Shown here: in pieces, positions 55,901 to 64,000 of the stretch
Position numbering within the stretch: position 1 is the first letter of the stretch
Layout of the letters: every line of letters starts with the position of its first letter
Source: Candidatus Uabimicrobium amorphum
GTDB lineage: Bacteria > Planctomycetota > Uabimicrobiia > Uabimicrobiales > Uabimicrobiaceae
DNA length: 64,000 nucleotides
Reading direction: 5' to 3'
NCBI RefSeq assembly: GCF_009002475.1
Contig: NZ_AP019860.1
Span: 3,658,001-3,722,000, forward strand
Notes under the pieces: model-generated
The model's database searches: none
Told to the model about the DNA's origin: nothing
Seen by the model: the letters and a program-made list of their open reading frames with translations, nothing else
Made by a program: the position numbers and the translations under genes

Positions 55901-57639
55901 AACGATATTTCGCAGATAAAGAAGTGGAGATCAAACAAAAAATCGTGCGTTATTTCATTGCACAAGATAGTGCCGCTCTACTTGAACTTTATAAAAGTCG
56001 CGACTATGCAATAGACGTTCTCAAATATTTATTGCACAATGAAGACAAGAACATATTAGTTCGTTTTTATGCCGCGGAAACGCTTGTCTCACTTAAATTA
56101 AGAGAGGCCGTGCGTATTTTACAAGAAGGTGTGAACAGCTCCACAATGTCCGCGGCCCTAATTTGCAAGGTAATCCTCGCAAAATCAGAGCTAGCTGCCA
56201 GCCCAAACATTTCGTACCAAGACCTAAAAAATATGCCATCGTTTTTGGTAATAAAATGCATAGAGCATACTCCCTTATCTGAAAGTACCCTCGATAAACT
56301 GCTCAAAAATTCCGATGTCAAAATTAGCTTACATGCTGCGCAAAAACTATGGAATAGTGGAAATCAAACACCTCTACCGATATTGAAGGAATACATACAG
56401 TCACCGCAAAAGAAAGTACAAAGATTTGCCCTCGATGTATTTTGGAATCTAAAAAATCATTCCACGAAATGGCAGAGGGAAATCGTCAAAAAATATTTGC
56501 CGCAACTATTTGCATTCTCTGATCACAAAGATCCCGTACTACGTAAACTCGCTGTTGCTAAAATGGCAGACATTTCTTCGGATCAAATTGTCGATAAAGT
56601 TCGTACAAAACTGCGTGACAAAAACAAAGATGTTCGTGCACAGGCAATTTCCACTCTTGCCAAACGCGGAGATATAATGACTATTTTACAAATTACCGAA
56701 AACCCCGATGAAGAAATCGCAATGCGACTGGCACCTTTTTCTTATTTTGAAACCGCACAAAACGCCACGAAAGTACCCATTTTCAAAGTGCTATCTTTTG
56801 CCACAAAAATGTTAAAGGACCCTGACCCACGAATTCGTTTTATCATAATAACCTATTTGATGCGCGCAAATGACGGGAAATCAGCGCCGTACACAATCTC
56901 GCAAGTGAATTTAAAAAACGACGATGATCGCTTAGCCGCCGCTTTTGGAATGGCACAAAGTGGCATGAGAATGATGCCGTATTTACAGAAATATATTAAA
57001 GAAGATAGTCGCGAAGATATACGAGTTGTTGCTGCAGCTTCGGCAATAAACGTTTTCCTTTTGGACAAAAAGCCGCAATTGAAAAAACTCCAAGAACTTC
57101 ATCAACAAATTAAGACATACAATACGCGAATACAAGAAGGTGCTGCATTCGGTTACTCTTATCGCCTGTACCAAGACTATTATCATACATCTGAATTAAA
57201 ATCTTCAATATTTCACGAAGTCAATAATGAATTCTACGATACGTACTTACACAATCTAGAAACCCAAATATCCACAGCAAAAGCATCGACAAGAGATATA
57301 TTTCTTCTATGTGTACGTAAAGCAACCGAATTAAGCTCCAGTAATCGTTGTCTACTAGAGCGCGCTGTCGTAGAATATATATGTAAACGATTCGCGGAAA
57401 GTCGTCGTACGTTGCTATCGATAAAGGGTATGGATGACAATCCCTCCTATTTGTATTGGAAAGCGAAAATTCATTTACACGGCGGAGAGCTAAAAGAAGC
57501 AAAGCAAGCTGTTGCACAAGCTCAGGAAAATCGACCTTGGACCAAGCGTTATTTAATTTTACATGCACGTATCGAAAAAGCTTTAGGCAATCAAAAAGCA
57601 TGTGATGAATTAATGGATCGCGCTACATTACTAAGATAA
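52963..57639 (+). CDS. Giant membrane Ser/Thr kinase with TPR and HEAT repeats
   Basis: 1558 residues. Residues 1-70 are two helical LGxxLVxxxxIxxxxL-type repeats, as in the kinase at 13051. The kinase domain (about 88-345) has LGRGGMGVVYLV, the LVLK lysine, HRDIKPAN (near 208), DFGLAK and GTPFYLSPEQ. A transmembrane helix (IAVVSISVIIALSIWAY, about 375-391) leads to TPRs (about 395-900) and HEAT-like repeats (about 960-1350), then a few more TPRs. It would sense proteins outside the cytoplasm. The start overlaps the TPR gene stop; the Nudix gene follows after 8 bases. Confidence 0.9.
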   Translation: MNEETLMQTTTYNKKLAQTIRQQGIINEQMLSSFLNKCNQTGINLGQALVQQKVISAHNLVEVIRAMNTNAAVSNKQQVITTKKFGKYNIIKELGRGGMGVVYLVEQPDIKRTLVLKTLLPTVGSDIVQVKRFYKEAETVSTLHHPNIIPIYEFGQENNMPYFTMQFIDGTDFQHFIDQENFDMNVCLQIIEKISRALHYAHEKGVVHRDIKPANIMLDKNFEPYLADFGLAKHQNKKSSLTQTGAVIGTPFYLSPEQVKGSRRAIDHRTDIYSMGIILYKVLSGEFPFTAGELPSLYRKILRDLPTPPKKLNPSISSNLNYICLKAIAKNSDERYQTAHAFAEALKNFRAKKAMKNEERLKISWRYWWAQYNKLISRIAVVSISVIIALSIWAYSSHSYHSLLQKHQQVYYDVLDFIQQNQYQKAIARVQPLSSEKSAFVLAAKAHIQYEWFNNKTTAQKFFEQALQLSENNTEILYAYSRFLFTTKKYLAVLPHLNKAIDLNKQNSEYYRLRAKVYQKLRKDAFFARDIALATKIENANIKQGLQKLRQHKQQQNWTGALVVLNGIISRYPHCETAYRERAQIYQIREQMTSAVNDITHAISLNPSLENYALQAQWLFDLGQKEDALRSYKYLLEKKQQADIYQKVLQLQVETAKFQQAISLYKSMPQDYKNNETKQSVAQAYFYKKDYAAALQALPSESSPHINYYRGISLFHLKKYRQATAILKQLLKSAQKNLTLDQQVDIFYFSAKILYNRKKFTAARNYLLKAIKVKPTDPNIHFLLAEVYQKLKNYEQALKYYSVCIDLQPWKIEFYMKRGLVYRALQKWSRANYDFLKCIELKSTNIDLISHIYECAYTEKDPFKKFTMQNTLKGKLLNIYNRINLNLFEQEKNQLATDFLNATLPAQQKFDDAKLKLAESFVQTITKNASSDVMQIASNGLQGLYGLVEVQQLVLRYAQNERFGKKTRLYLQQIYEKLRERYFADKEVEIKQKIVRYFIAQDSAALLELYKSRDYAIDVLKYLLHNEDKNILVRFYAAETLVSLKLREAVRILQEGVNSSTMSAALICKVILAKSELAASPNISYQDLKNMPSFLVIKCIEHTPLSESTLDKLLKNSDVKISLHAAQKLWNSGNQTPLPILKEYIQSPQKKVQRFALDVFWNLKNHSTKWQREIVKKYLPQLFAFSDHKDPVLRKLAVAKMADISSDQIVDKVRTKLRDKNKDVRAQAISTLAKRGDIMTILQITENPDEEIAMRLAPFSYFETAQNATKVPIFKVLSFATKMLKDPDPRIRFIIITYLMRANDGKSAPYTISQVNLKNDDDRLAAAFGMAQSGMRMMPYLQKYIKEDSREDIRVVAAASAINVFLLDKKPQLKKLQELHQQIKTYNTRIQEGAAFGYSYRLYQDYYHTSELKSSIFHEVNNEFYDTYLHNLETQISTAKASTRDIFLLCVRKATELSSSNRCLLERAVVEYICKRFAESRRTLLSIKGMDDNPSYLYWKAKIHLHGGELKEAKQAVAQAQENRPWTKRYLILHARIEKALGNQKACDELMDRATLLR

Positions 57640-57647
57640 GAGATTTT

Positions 57648-58166
57648 ATGGACGAACTAAAAACCCCCATTTTTACGATCACATCCTCTAAGCCATTTGG
57701 AGATGATCACAAATACTACTGCATTCAGTGTCCAGATTGGGTAAACATAATTCCCGTAACATCTTCAGGAGAAATTATTCTTGTTAAGCAATACCGTTAT
57801 GGTGTAAATCATGATACGATCGAATTACCTGCAGGTGCCATTGATAAAAAAGATGCTGATCCGCTTGCCGGAGCAAAACGCGAATTGTTGGAGGAAACAG
57901 GTTATGGAAATGGTGAATGGATCTCTTTAGGTTGGGTTCACCCCAACCCTGCGATTCAAAGCAATCGTTGCTATAATTTTCTAGCAAGAGATGTGGAAAA
58001 AATTGCAGAGATAAATAATGACTTGCATGAGGACACAAAACCGATGTTAGCGGTGCCTTCATTGGTAGAAGAATGGATATCCACAGGAAAAATATCACAT
58101 AGTTTGGCAATTACAGCCTTTTATGCATATCAAAGATTTATTGCGAAGAATTCGTCCATCACATAA
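57648..58166 (+). CDS. Nudix hydrolase, ADP-ribose pyrophosphatase-like
   Basis: 172 residues with the core Nudix motif RELLEETGYG and the upstream ELPAGAIDKKDADPLAGAK of ADP-ribose pyrophosphatases. The first Glu of the standard Nudix box (G-x5-E) is not in its usual place: the stretch has one extra residue and KDA where GE is common. QYRYGVNHDTIELPAG is typical of ADPRase. It would hydrolyse a nucleoside diphosphate sugar. It is the last gene of the plus-strand kinase operon and converges with the pseudokinase gene, 4 bases away. Confidence 0.85.
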   Translation: MDELKTPIFTITSSKPFGDDHKYYCIQCPDWVNIIPVTSSGEIILVKQYRYGVNHDTIELPAGAIDKKDADPLAGAKRELLEETGYGNGEWISLGWVHPNPAIQSNRCYNFLARDVEKIAEINNDLHEDTKPMLAVPSLVEEWISTGKISHSLAITAFYAYQRFIAKNSSIT

Positions 58167-58170
58167 GTCT

Positions 58171-59715
58171 TTACAAACGTTGGTCACGCAATTTTTGAAA
58201 ATCCCAAAAGCACAAAACGGTTTCACCAATGAGAAACGAAGTACCGTTTTCAATTTTGCGTTCGCTGATCTTTTCTCCGTCTATTTTTGTTCCGTTACTA
58301 CTTCCTAAATCTTCGAGAATACAAACGCCATTGTCCAAAGTAATTTTCGTATGCTGACGGGAAATGCGAAAGTCTCCTGGTATATTGATATCCGCCGAAC
58401 GCCCAATGATGGAGGTTTTATTATTCTGTATAACACAAATTTCACCTCGAATGGGCTTTACCGACGAAATAACTTGTAAACCAAAAAACACATTCTCTTC
58501 ATGCATATTAAGAACGTAGTGCCACAATTTTATATCGTAAATATCTTTTAACCAGTCAAGTACTCCACTAGGCGTTGGTCTTCTTCCAGGATCAAACGCA
58601 AGCATTAATTCTAAAAAGCTGGCAATTTGTGGCGTAATATAACTGGAGCTTCGTTCCAAATCTGCTTTTGATAATGATTTTCCTTGGGCAATGTAATTTT
58701 TATACTCCTGAACATCACTAAACGGAAATTTACCGCTAATCAATCGGTATGTGATGACCCCCAAAGAAAAAATATCGCACGGAAAAGAAACTTCTTCGTC
58801 GCGAATAAATTCGGGACTCATGTAAAAAATATCCAAACTATCTTCCGCAATACTTAGTCCTTCGGTGTTAAAACCCGTGAACTTGATTTTTTTACTACCG
58901 GCGCATAAAATATTATTTAAGGACAATGTTTTGCATACATAATTTCGTTCTCTAGTGACTTTTAAAAACTCCGCAATTTTTTTTGTCACGAGAAATGCCT
59001 CACGGTAGCCGGTGCGGCCTTTTTTCGCTAAATAATTGGCTAGAGTGTCTCCGGCAAAAAAGTCTAAAACAACGTGTGGCAAATCAGAATAAGCCGCTTT
59101 CACTTCACACAAAAGCTCATTTTGGATATCACTAATTTGCTTGGCTGCCTGGAAAAAATGATCAACATTGAGTTTATTTTTATTGTGGTAGGGATGAAGA
59201 ATTTTTGCCACACGGTCACTTCCGATTCGATAAATCAAATAGCGGTTGTTCTCTTCAAGCTTTTTCACATCATCGTATTTTGCATTCAGGTAGTTTTCAA
59301 CACTTTCTTTTTCCACCGCTTCTTCGAGAGTAACGATACCGGAAATTTCTACGTAAGGATGAATGATTATTTTCCATTCCAACAGAGTGTAAAAATCAAT
59401 AAGCTCGTTTGGATTAAATGGTAGTGTAAACAAATCATCTTTTTTGAGAATAATCTCTTTGTCGTTATGCACAACGGTTGTTTCCGCCATTGTTTTTATG
59501 AATAGTGAGTCTTGTTGAAAATTAAAAGAGCAATGTACTGGATCAATGTGGTCGATAATAATCGAAGATTTGCTTGCGCTTCCAACGGAAATAAAAGATG
59601 TAGGAGTTCGTGTGAAAAATTTTTCAAACGTACTTACAAAAGCATCACGATTGCGAAGTGTGTCAGGTACATTGCGGATAATGTCTATCCTACAGTGAAA
59701 AGCTTCGTAGTCCAT
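58171..59715 (-). CDS. Pseudokinase with C-terminal FHA domain
   Basis: 514 residues. The N-terminal 120 residues look like a degenerate FHA fold (FISVGSASKSSIIIDHIDPVHCSF). The kinase-like domain (about 150-420) keeps the VAIK-type Lys171 and late helices (YMSPEF, DIFSLGVITYRLISGKFPF). The catalytic loop HRDLKPxN is CKTLSLNN (261-268) and the DFG is GFN (281-283), and no glycine loop is seen, so it should not phosphorylate. The C-terminal FHA is canonical (IIGRSADINI, ISRQHTKI, DLGSSNGTKIDG). It may act as a scaffold reading phospho-signals. Start 59715 has AGGGA 5 bases before it; a longer one at 59763 would overlap the upstream gene. Confidence 0.85.
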   Translation of the reverse strand: MDYEAFHCRIDIIRNVPDTLRNRDAFVSTFEKFFTRTPTSFISVGSASKSSIIIDHIDPVHCSFNFQQDSLFIKTMAETTVVHNDKEIILKKDDLFTLPFNPNELIDFYTLLEWKIIIHPYVEISGIVTLEEAVEKESVENYLNAKYDDVKKLEENNRYLIYRIGSDRVAKILHPYHNKNKLNVDHFFQAAKQISDIQNELLCEVKAAYSDLPHVVLDFFAGDTLANYLAKKGRTGYREAFLVTKKIAEFLKVTRERNYVCKTLSLNNILCAGSKKIKFTGFNTEGLSIAEDSLDIFYMSPEFIRDEEVSFPCDIFSLGVITYRLISGKFPFSDVQEYKNYIAQGKSLSKADLERSSSYITPQIASFLELMLAFDPGRRPTPSGVLDWLKDIYDIKLWHYVLNMHEENVFFGLQVISSVKPIRGEICVIQNNKTSIIGRSADINIPGDFRISRQHTKITLDNGVCILEDLGSSNGTKIDGEKISERKIENGTSFLIGETVLCFWDFQKLRDQRL

Positions 59716-59722
59716 GTGTTCC

Positions 59723-60595
59723 CTATTTTTTTCGTACTCGTTGATTATAGTATACTTCAGCATGACGAGGAGATATGGCAGTATTCACAGGTACAGCCTT
59801 CTTAGCGTTTAGTACACGCCATGCTTTTTTACGATGAAAATAATTGTCACTCTTTAGAAACTTTGCCATAAACTTGTCGTCATAGTTTGCGGCCAATTGA
59901 AATAGCGTATAATTTGCTTGAAAAGCTATGGAACGCGCCAGTGAACGCATTTCGGTATTTGCAGGATTGTAATAGTTTTGACACCTCTTTATTGTAGGGA
60001 TGGCTGGTTGATATTTTAGTTGACCAAGTTTTGCCAATAAAAGATTAATGGTCTCATTATCTGTGCGATACACTAACTCAGAATTTAATTTTTCCAATAA
60101 CAATTTTCCATCGTTTATCACCGCTACTTTTCGTAATTTCTTGATCAAATTCACATACAGATTTAAATAACGCTCACCAACACGGACAACGGAAAAATCT
60201 CCGAGAAGTACCATGCCATATCTTTCATTGCGTGGTGTAACATGTGAAGCGATACTTTCGGCAATGAGAGGCACATTAAATGGAGCATGTTTGTTTACAT
60301 TGTTTAAATAGACATACTCAGAGCCATCTAGTGGAGATTTTGCAAATTCAGGAGAAATATATTTCTCTTTCACAAGTGTTGATAACGCTTGAGGGAATTT
60401 ACCGTGCTTTTGTTCATATTGTAACAAGCACGTTCCTAGTCTCTGCAAATTGATGTAGCACAGACTACTTTGTTTTTGCTGCGCCGACTTTGATTCAACA
60501 TCAAAGACAATGGGCAACACAAACAACACCATAACTCCGAAAATGCCCAGAGATATCCATAAATTTTTTTTGTTTTCAAAAATTGATTTTTTCAT
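59723..60595 (-). CDS. Membrane-anchored protein with T2SS pseudopilin G-like region
   Basis: 290 residues. One N-terminal membrane helix (LWISLGIFGVMVLFVLPIVF). Then LCYINLQRLGTCLLQYEQKHGKFPQALSTLV..KYI resembles the region after the helix in GspG/DUF1559-type planctomycete proteins, but the prepilin cleavage motif is absent. The remainder is helical, ending in a Lys/Arg-rich tail. External, anchored. It precedes the pseudokinase gene by 7 bases, so the two may work together. Function unknown. Confidence 0.6.
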   Translation of the reverse strand: MKKSIFENKKNLWISLGIFGVMVLFVLPIVFDVESKSAQQKQSSLCYINLQRLGTCLLQYEQKHGKFPQALSTLVKEKYISPEFAKSPLDGSEYVYLNNVNKHAPFNVPLIAESIASHVTPRNERYGMVLLGDFSVVRVGERYLNLYVNLIKKLRKVAVINDGKLLLEKLNSELVYRTDNETINLLLAKLGQLKYQPAIPTIKRCQNYYNPANTEMRSLARSIAFQANYTLFQLAANYDDKFMAKFLKSDNYFHRKKAWRVLNAKKAVPVNTAISPRHAEVYYNQRVRKK

Positions 60596-60718
60596 GAGAA
60601 AAATCTCAACATCTAAAATTTTAGTGTTTTTTTAGGATAAAAACATAAGCCCCAGATAAATTACTTTTACAATAACTTAAATATATAGCATAGATTTATT
60701 TGGTACGCAATGGTAAAG

Positions 60719-60747
60719 TTGATCTGCTATGGTAGATGTGCTAAAAT
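60719..60747 (+). promoter_or_regulatory. Sigma-70-type promoter for the protease pair
   Basis: TTGATC (60719-60724), 17-base spacer and TAAAAT (60742-60747), with GAAAGG 8 bases before the ATG at 60878. A leader of about 120 bases is implied. Confidence 0.65.
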
Positions 60748-60877
60748 GTTAATAAAAATATGTTGGTTTTTGGGTTAGATTACAATAGAAAAATTATGCG
60801 AAAAATTTCATGACCGTGACGATTCCGGTGACGATCACGACTACAATGATGATTACGGTTACTTTGAAAGGTTTTAT

Positions 60878-62560
60878 ATGCAACGATATATATTGGTTTT
60901 CTTGTGTGTACTCTTACTCACAAGCATTACCGCACAGCATTTAACACATGAGGAAGTGGCGGCAAAAGTTTCCCCTGCTGTTGTCGGTATAAACTGTGTA
61001 TTGGTGGATAAACAAGAAGGAAGTCGTCCCAATATACTCAATTATTATGGAACAGGTGTTTTCATTTCCGCAGACGGTTTACTACTCACAAATCTTACGG
61101 TTGTGCCAAAAATTCCGTATAGCGTTACATTGTATTTGGCAGATGGGCGTATTGTATCCGCTTCTTGCGTGGATATATATCCTGAATTTGAAATGACGGT
61201 GCTCAAGGCCGATGGAACCAACTTTCCTTACATTCCCCTAGCAGATTCGGCAAAGGCAAGTATTGGGGATAGCGTCTATACTTTTGGAAATCCTTTCCAT
61301 TCCATTGAAAACGATACCCAAGTAGCGGCTTCTCATGGTACCGTATCGGGAGTATACCGCGTCACAAACAATGTGGAAGAAGAATCGCAGTACAACAACT
61401 TGGTGATCGAGACAAATGCCGCTCTCAATCCCGGCTCAGACGGCGGACCTCTTACAAATCATCGCGGGGAACTATTAGGAATATTGTCCCTAGCCATGCA
61501 GAAAGAACGGAGAATGGGTACGGCAATTCCCGTTCACCTCATGCTAGAAAACCTTATGGAACTCAGCTCCTTTACACTACAGCCCTATGAACCTGACCAA
61601 ACAAATGAAAAACGCCAAATAGCGCAAAAAGGTCTTACATACGCAGAAACAATCGTATCTCTACAAGTTGTTCGCAAAACAGGACAACAAAACGCGCAGA
61701 GACAAAGAAACCGCAAAGCGATTATTATGCAACGTCCACAAAGTTGGGCAACAGCGACTGTTATTGAAAATGGAGAATATATACTTGCAAGTGCTTATCA
61801 AGTGACTAGCGATCAAGGCGAAGGCCAGGTCGAAAAAATTATCGTACATACCGCAAAAGATAAAGTAGAAGCCAAAATTGTCTCGATACACAAACCGTAT
61901 GATATCGCCCTTCTGCGTCCTGAAACGCCTATAAAATGTACACAGTATTTTTCTTTTGGCTCCGACAAAGAATTGCGTATTGGAGAATGGATTGGGGTAT
62001 GTGGTAAGTTACAATCTAGTTTTAGTATTACCTGTGATATTGGTATCGTAAGTACTTTACAGCGTAATTTAAACCTAGTTCAGGTTTATCAAACCCAAGC
62101 TTTCATCAATTATGCAAATAGCGGTGGACCAGTAATCAACAAGGAAGGCAAACTATTGGGAATCGCAACACACGTTTACCCTAACGCTGTTTGGGGGCTA
62201 AACTCTGGTGTCTCTATGTTTACGGGCATTGATACTATCAAAAGTATTTTACCACAACTGAAAAAAGGCAGTGCCACCCAAAATCCATCGCTACCGTTTT
62301 TGGGTGTCAGCTTTTGGCAAGATAAAAAAGTTCCACAAGGTGCACTTATCTCTACGGTAACTGCCAATTCTGCGGCTCATAAAGCGGGAGTATTGCCAGG
62401 CGATATACTAATTTCTCTTGATGAAGTATCGGTAGGCGAATGGGCGGATTTGGTGCGCTTAATTACCTCAAAAAAAATAGGCCAAAAAATTGAATTTGAA
62501 GTGATTCGCGAAAATAAGAAAAAGAAATTGACTGCTACGCTAGGAAAAAGACCATGGTAA
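60878..62560 (+). CDS. Secreted double trypsin-fold protein with PDZ domain and damaged catalytic triads
   Basis: 560 residues with a signal peptide (MQRYILVFLCVLLLTSITAQ). Two HtrA-like trypsin folds are followed by one PDZ domain (about 475-555, GVLPGDILISLDEV). First fold: the His of TNNHVV is Thr74 (TNLTVV), the Asp is Glu105 and the Ser of GNSGG is Asp188 (NPGSDGGPL), so it is inactive. Second fold: the His is Tyr307 (ILASAYQV), while Asp342 (YDIALL) and Ser415 (NSGGPV) are kept, so it is also probably inactive. It may regulate the intact protease encoded next, whose ATG overlaps its last codons. Periplasmic. Confidence 0.85.
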   Translation: MQRYILVFLCVLLLTSITAQHLTHEEVAAKVSPAVVGINCVLVDKQEGSRPNILNYYGTGVFISADGLLLTNLTVVPKIPYSVTLYLADGRIVSASCVDIYPEFEMTVLKADGTNFPYIPLADSAKASIGDSVYTFGNPFHSIENDTQVAASHGTVSGVYRVTNNVEEESQYNNLVIETNAALNPGSDGGPLTNHRGELLGILSLAMQKERRMGTAIPVHLMLENLMELSSFTLQPYEPDQTNEKRQIAQKGLTYAETIVSLQVVRKTGQQNAQRQRNRKAIIMQRPQSWATATVIENGEYILASAYQVTSDQGEGQVEKIIVHTAKDKVEAKIVSIHKPYDIALLRPETPIKCTQYFSFGSDKELRIGEWIGVCGKLQSSFSITCDIGIVSTLQRNLNLVQVYQTQAFINYANSGGPVINKEGKLLGIATHVYPNAVWGLNSGVSMFTGIDTIKSILPQLKKGSATQNPSLPFLGVSFWQDKKVPQGALISTVTANSAAHKAGVLPGDILISLDEVSVGEWADLVRLITSKKIGQKIEFEVIRENKKKKLTATLGKRPW

Positions 62561-64000
62561 AATTTGCGATGCTGGTGTTGTCGTTGTTTGTGATCACTTG
62601 TTACGCTCAAGACACAAGTCCACAACAACCTCAACCACAACAAAAACAACATTCACAATTACAAAAAGTAATCAACAAAGCACTACAATCATATGTCTTT
62701 GTAGATGCAAGCGGCTCAGGAGTCGTTATTAGCGAAGATGGCTATGTGATTACCAATGATCACGTCGCAGGTGATGCGGCCACGTGGCGTATTCGCACAG
62801 CTGATGGCACAATGCATTATGCCGATTTAGTCGGAACAGACCCTTATGGAGATATTAGTCTTCTTAAAATACGCGATGCGAAGGGACTTCCCTTTATCGA
62901 GCTAGGAGATTCCGATATTCTAAAAACGGGACAACAAGTCATTGCCATAGGCAATCCTTTTGGAATGGGCAACTTAGACGAAAAGCCCACCGTGACAGTA
63001 GGTATCATTTCCGCCTTGCACCGTTTTCACTTTAACTACACCGACGCGATTATGACCGATGCCCCACTAAATCCCGGAAATTCTGGAGGACCGCTCATCA
63101 CCATGGATGGCAAACTAGTGGGAATCAATGGACAAATAGACAATCGTTTTCAAATACGCGTTAGTAGCGGCATTGGCTACGCCGTTTCCAGCAACCAAAT
63201 TAGAGCCTTTTTGCCACATCTAAAGGCGGCAAAAGGTGGTTTTGTATATCACGGTCATCTAACCGGGGTACGCTTTCCACGAATAAGTGATGAGGAAAAG
63301 AAACCTTTTGTTCTACACGCAACGAGAACCAGTGGTCTATATGTTGCCGGAATACGCAAGGGAGATTTAATTACGCATATCAACGATAAACCCATCAAAA
63401 CAGTATCGCGTTTGATTGGTTTGGTGCGTAGTTATCCTTCTTACACATCTTTAAAATTTACGGTACTGCGTAAAGAGGAACAGAAAACCTACCGCGCCAT
63501 GCTCGACGTTTATCGTATACGTGGGCGTGCGCAGTTAGAAGTGACCTTTTACCCCTCCCAAGTTTTTGCGAGGAAACAAGCCAAAACGTTATTGGTCGCC
63601 AATGTCCAACCTGACACTCCTGCAGCAAAAGCCGGTGTATTGGCAGACGATATTATTGTATCATTTGCAGGTAAACAGATCACACCGCGTTTGATACAAC
63701 GCTTTCCCAATTATCTCAATGTATTGTTTTCACTATACGCTTCCCCACGCAATAAAGGTGCCCTTGTCGAATTAACCGTTATTCGCGATGGAGTGGAAAA
63801 AGTTTTAGTGATTACTATCGAAGAAAATAGTAAAGCATTTGGCGTGGAGTTAAAGAAAACCCCCAGTGTTACGCAAATAAAAAAAGATAATAACGAATTA
63901 AAAATACTTAAGGTACAAGAAGGCATGCTCGCCGATCGTGGAGGGTTAAAACGTGGAGACGTTTTACTAGAAATAAACAAATTCAAACTGCGTAACAAAA
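62554..64000 (+). CDS. HtrA/Deg-type serine protease with several PDZ domains, 3' end outside window
   Basis: The frame runs from ATG 62554, overlapping the previous stop by 7 bases, to the window edge (482 codons seen). A signal peptide (MVKFAMLVLSLFVITCYAQ) is followed by a Gln/Pro-rich spacer. The trypsin domain has an intact triad: His70 (TNDHV), Asp100 (GDISLL) and Ser177 (GNSGGPL). At least three PDZ-like regions follow (GLYVAGIRKGDLITHIND, PAAKAGVLADDIIVSFAG and LADRGGLKRGDVLLEIN). It should be a periplasmic quality-control protease. Coupling with the inactive homologue upstream suggests a paired system. Confidence 0.9.
   Translation, partial: MVKFAMLVLSLFVITCYAQDTSPQQPQPQQKQHSQLQKVINKALQSYVFVDASGSGVVISEDGYVITNDHVAGDAATWRIRTADGTMHYADLVGTDPYGDISLLKIRDAKGLPFIELGDSDILKTGQQVIAIGNPFGMGNLDEKPTVTVGIISALHRFHFNYTDAIMTDAPLNPGNSGGPLITMDGKLVGINGQIDNRFQIRVSSGIGYAVSSNQIRAFLPHLKAAKGGFVYHGHLTGVRFPRISDEEKKPFVLHATRTSGLYVAGIRKGDLITHINDKPIKTVSRLIGLVRSYPSYTSLKFTVLRKEEQKTYRAMLDVYRIRGRAQLEVTFYPSQVFARKQAKTLLVANVQPDTPAAKAGVLADDIIVSFAGKQITPRLIQRFPNYLNVLFSLYASPRNKGALVELTVIRDGVEKVLVITIEENSKAFGVELKKTPSVTQIKKDNNELKILKVQEGMLADRGGLKRGDVLLEINKFKLRNK

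Overview
The window is AT-rich bacterial DNA, densely coding on both strands, and carries two tRNA genes. Four Hanks-type Ser/Thr kinases are fused to HEAT, TPR or FGE-sulfatase domains. There are also FHA proteins, a STAND NTPase with WD40 repeats, LRR and pentapeptide-repeat fusions, a tricorn-like protease and a fused SecD-SecF. This mix is what I would expect from a deep-branching, low-GC planctomycete (for example a Uabimicrobium-like lineage). That placement is inference from gene content, not from a marker gene.

Layout. 1-1054: end of a secreted DUF1579 protein. 1078-1770: tandem array of a 123-bp unit carrying an 85-bp inverted-repeat element. 1808-6156 (minus): lipid- or polyketide-like operon of cobalamin-type radical SAM protein, acyl carrier protein, ketosynthase homologue lacking its catalytic Cys, and phytoene-desaturase-like oxidoreductase. 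6301-12935 (plus): DUF4062-NACHT-WD40 protein translationally coupled to an ABC transporter, then glycerate 2-kinase. 13051-21800 (plus): kinase-FGE fusion, cNMP-domain/phosphofructokinase fusion, BASS transporter, epimerase, SDR and lipoprotein. 21962-23062: a secreted protein of three thioredoxin domains, each with an in-frame TGA exactly where the first active-site Cys belongs. I read it as a triple-selenocysteine protein, and it is the most striking item in the window.

23110-25752 (minus): sulfide-oxidation operon of TauE-type exporter, DUF1641 protein and type II sulfide:quinone oxidoreductase. 25975-30524 (minus): LRR-STAS protein and SecDF. 31023-36120 (minus): small secreted protein and two Ser/Thr kinases. 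36296-38680 (plus): HEAT protein and LtrA-family protein. 38726-43052 (minus): amphi-Trp and CofD-like proteins (part of the GAK system) and a MglA GTPase/pentapeptide/K+-channel fusion. 43598-43759: tRNA-Trp and tRNA-Arg. 43783-60595: a signalling block of FHA proteins, a tricorn-like protease, a giant TPR protein, a giant kinase, a Nudix hydrolase and an FHA pseudokinase. 60878-64000: a double trypsin-fold protein with damaged catalytic triads, overlapping an intact HtrA-type protease that runs off the window.

Common themes are domain fusion in regulatory proteins and enzyme homologues that have lost catalytic residues (ketosynthase, kinase, protease), presumably kept as scaffolds or sensors. 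TGA is an ordinary stop elsewhere in the window (for example at 10892, 19290 and 52966), so the TGA codons in the thioredoxin gene are not explained by a genome-wide code change.
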